Part shown: one piece after another, positions 31,593-33,940 of the stretch
Position numbering within the stretch: the first letter of the stretch is position 1
Layout: each line of letters begins with the position of its first letter
NCBI GenBank assembly: GCA_964058805.1
Contig: CAXKVV010001702.1
Coordinates: 1-33,940 of the forward strand
Direction of reading: 5' to 3'
DNA from: Schoenoplectus triqueter
Lineage: Eukaryota; Streptophyta; Magnoliopsida; Poales; Cyperaceae
DNA length: 33,940 bases
Made by a program: the position numbers and the translations under genes
Notes under the pieces: generated by a model
The model's input: the letters and a program-made list of their open reading frames with translations, nothing else
The model's database searches: none
What the model was told of the DNA's origin: nothing

Positions 31593-31991
31593 TCTATACT
31601 AATATATAAAGCATCTAAGAATTGGAGGGTCCATTTTTTGTCATGATATTTTTTTATTATACCAATTTTATCCCTCAATTAGATGAATAATATTTATTTT
31701 TGGTTGATCGAACGTATGTAATCGCGTCCATTGATCTCTTTTTTTCTCTCCATTTCTTTCTCATTTATACTGTTATTTTCATAATATATATTTTTTATTT
31801 AGCAACTTTGTGCATGTTTGGTAAGAAATTAATGGTGATAATATATGTTGGAATAATTCATTTTTTTTACTATAAACCTATGAATCATTAATTTATACTG
31901 TGTAGAAAATCTCATCAATGTGAATTTTTTATCTTATAATATTTTAATATTTAAATAAAAGAGTATGTTGCAACGCGCGGTATATAACTAG
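31593..31991 (+). mobile_element. Non-autonomous Helitron, 399 bp
   Basis: It starts TCTATACTAATATATAAAGC, a typical plant Helitron 5' end, and ends CTAG (31988-31991) after a GC-rich palindromic stretch (GTTGCAAC, CGCGCGG near 31967-31980), the expected 3' end. The host bases are A (31592) and T (31992), matching insertion into an AT dinucleotide. No Rep/helicase frame, so it depends on another copy. Confidence 0.85.
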
Positions 31992-32080
31992 TATTAATAA
32001 ATGCAAGAAATGTGAACAATGCATGTCTCTAGCAATTAAGTGAAAACTATGTATTAATATATGCAGATAAACTATCAATT

Positions 32081-32249
32081 AAGTATTTAACTTTAGAGAG
32101 AATCAGTTTTTGGTCTAGTGACAAAAGGAAACACCCTATGTATGAGAGATCGTGAGTTCAAAATTCAGATGAGAGATTTTTATGAATAATTATGAAATTT
32201 GAGAGCTTGATTCTCATCTTTCCAATCAAAAAAAGTATTTAACTTTAGA
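32081..32249 (+). mobile_element. tRNA-derived SINE with 17-bp target duplication
   Basis: The 17-bp AAGTATTTAACTTTAGA occurs at 32081-32097 and exactly again at 32233-32249. Between them are 135 bp with an A-box-like GGTCTAGTGACAAAAGG, a B-box-like GAGTTCAAAATTC about 35 nt later, and an A-rich tail. This is the structure of a plant SINE copied by LINE machinery. The perfect duplication suggests a fairly recent insertion. Family not determined. Confidence 0.85.
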
Positions 32250-32944
32250 TATCCAATATAACTTGCACCGTTAGAATGACTCCAAGTAAAATCTACACTA
32301 AAAAAATAAAATCAAGCGTAATGACAAGTTTCACAAGTAGAAAATTACGTAATAAAATTAAACATATGAAAATTATCGTGGTAGGAACCTTTACTATTTT
32401 TATATTGTGGTGCCGGTACATACCATGAGATCGATTGAGTGAGGATAATAATTTGCAAAAAGAAAGAAACATTCAATAAAAAAAATCCTTGTCTGAAGTT
32501 AAAATGTCTACATGTAATGCATATTGTTGTTAGTTTTCATTTTAAAACAATGGTATATTTTTGTATCACTCATACATCATTAAAAAAAAAACATATCACT
32601 GGCGTTCAAGTTGTGGGCAAGCCAGTCCTCAGCGTAGCATTTCCCAATTATTAAAACGAATACAACAATTTTCTCAAGTTAATCTTACGAAATTCCTCAC
32701 GCATCTGAGATTCTGAGTTGACATAGTGACTTGAGCGTACACACTCTTTAACAAGCTATCATCAATATGCTCCTCTCCAATTGCATACACTCATTTAGGG
32801 TTGTTTGGATAGCAAAAAGTAAGAATAAAATTATTATTTCGACGAATTAATTTATTAAATAAATTTTAGACTAAATAGAAGAGTGCTTATTTAGTATATC
32901 AAGTTATAGATGGTATATCGGATTAGCTCTCGTTGAAATAGCGA
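32250..32944. other. Intergenic, nothing firmly recognised
   Basis: No gene. GGGTTGTTTGGATAGCAAAA at 32798-32817 resembles the start of some plant MITEs, but I cannot find a matching end before the simple-sequence block. Confidence 0.5.
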
Positions 32945-33874
32945 TTATTGTTTGATTATATTATATTATGATTATGAGTATAATTTTTTATTATTATATT
33001 ATTATATTATGATTATGATTAAAAAAATTATTATTATATTATTATATTATGATTATAATTATAATTTATTATTATTATATTATTATAATATGATTATGAT
33101 TATTATTTATTATTATATTATATTATTATATTATGATTATAATATTTTATTATATTAATATTATATTATGATTATTATTTATTATTATATTTATTATTAT
33201 ATTATTATTATATTATAATTATCATTATTATTATTATATTATCATCACTATTAGTATTATTATATTATTATATTATGTTATTATAATGATTATTATTATT
33301 ATACATTATCATCACTATTAGTATTATAATATTATTTATTTATTATTGTTATATTATAATAAATATAATTTTAGTATTATATTATGAATATAAATATAAT
33401 TATTTTATTATTATATTATTATGATTATGATTATTTATTATTATATTATTATAATTATGATTATAATTTTATTATTATTATTGTATTATGATTATGAATA
33501 TGGTTATATTATTATTATATTATTATTATTATGACTATGATTATTATTACTTATTATTATTATTTTATTATGTTGTATTATATTATTATATTATTATGAT
33601 TAAAATTATTTATTATTATTATTATGATTATGATTATGATTATGATTATAATTTTTATAATTATATTTTTATATAATGATTATGATTATATTATTATATT
33701 ATTATGATTACGACTATGATTATTATTATCATGATTATGATTATTATTTGATTATGTTGTATTATATTATTATATTATGATTATATTATTAAAATTATGA
33801 TTATGATTATAATTATAATTTTAATTATTATATTACTATATTATGATTATGATTATGATTATTATTTTATTATA

Positions 33875-33905
<31 letters not shown>

Positions 33906-33930
33906 TATTATTATTACTTTTAACTATTCT
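32945..33930. repeat. About 1 kb of ATT/TTA-type simple sequence
   Basis: Irregular mix of ATT, TTATA and GATTAT words in which G and C are rare. Open frames here encode only I, L, Y, D, M and N and are artefacts of composition. Confidence 0.9.
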
Positions 33931-33940
33931 GATTAACAAC

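Overview
This is plant nuclear DNA, most likely from a eudicot (possibly an asterid; that part is a weak guess). The evidence is plant-type LTR retrotransposons, a ten-exon cytosolic cysteine synthase gene with ordinary GT-AG introns, a snoRNA cluster whose guides match plant 18S and 25S rRNA, and a Helitron and a SINE with plant-type ends.

Layout. (1) Positions 1-1008 and 15825-17000 are the two halves of one minus-strand Ty1/copia element. Its 5' LTR starts at 17001, and the element runs off the left edge of the window. (2) Inside it lies a complete minus-strand Ty3/gypsy element of the Athila type, 1009-15824 (14.8 kb). It has 2.57-kb LTRs, a tRNA-Asp primer site, an intact 1849-codon gag-pol frame, an Athila ORF1/env-like frame, a polypurine tract and a perfect TCCCA target duplication. 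By eye the LTRs differ at about 11 substitutions and one indel, so the insertion is young. The copia reading frame resumes exactly across the insertion. (3) 17463-22300 is gene-poor: AT-rich, pyrimidine-rich and degenerate repeat DNA. (4) 22333-22840 holds a minus-strand snoRNA unit: two site II elements, a telo-box and a TATA box, then two C/D box snoRNAs with 13-nt (18S) and 12-nt (25S) guides. The first looks like U16. (5) 23200-23917 is a diverged tandem array of about 120-140-bp units. (6) 24975-29390 is the minus-strand cysteine synthase (O-acetylserine (thiol)lyase) gene, whose exons join into a complete 325-residue enzyme with no transit peptide. (7) 29891-33940 is TE and repeat DNA: a rearranged foldback element, a 163-bp tandem duplication, a 399-bp non-autonomous Helitron, a 135-bp SINE with a 17-bp target duplication, and about 1 kb of TTA/ATT-type simple sequence.

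The most unusual signal is inside the Athila-type element. A composite motif (hairpin, exactly 12 nt, then a run of 6-7 G, read in element sense) occurs three times. The stem sequences differ but the pairing, spacing and loop start are kept. Two copies lie 57-58 nt after stop codons and the third is the polypurine tract beside the 3' LTR. The element also carries a dispersed GCGACCCG-type repeat in the LTRs, the spacers and the gag-pol linkers. One LTR copy matches the complement of a pol segment at 28 of 30 positions.
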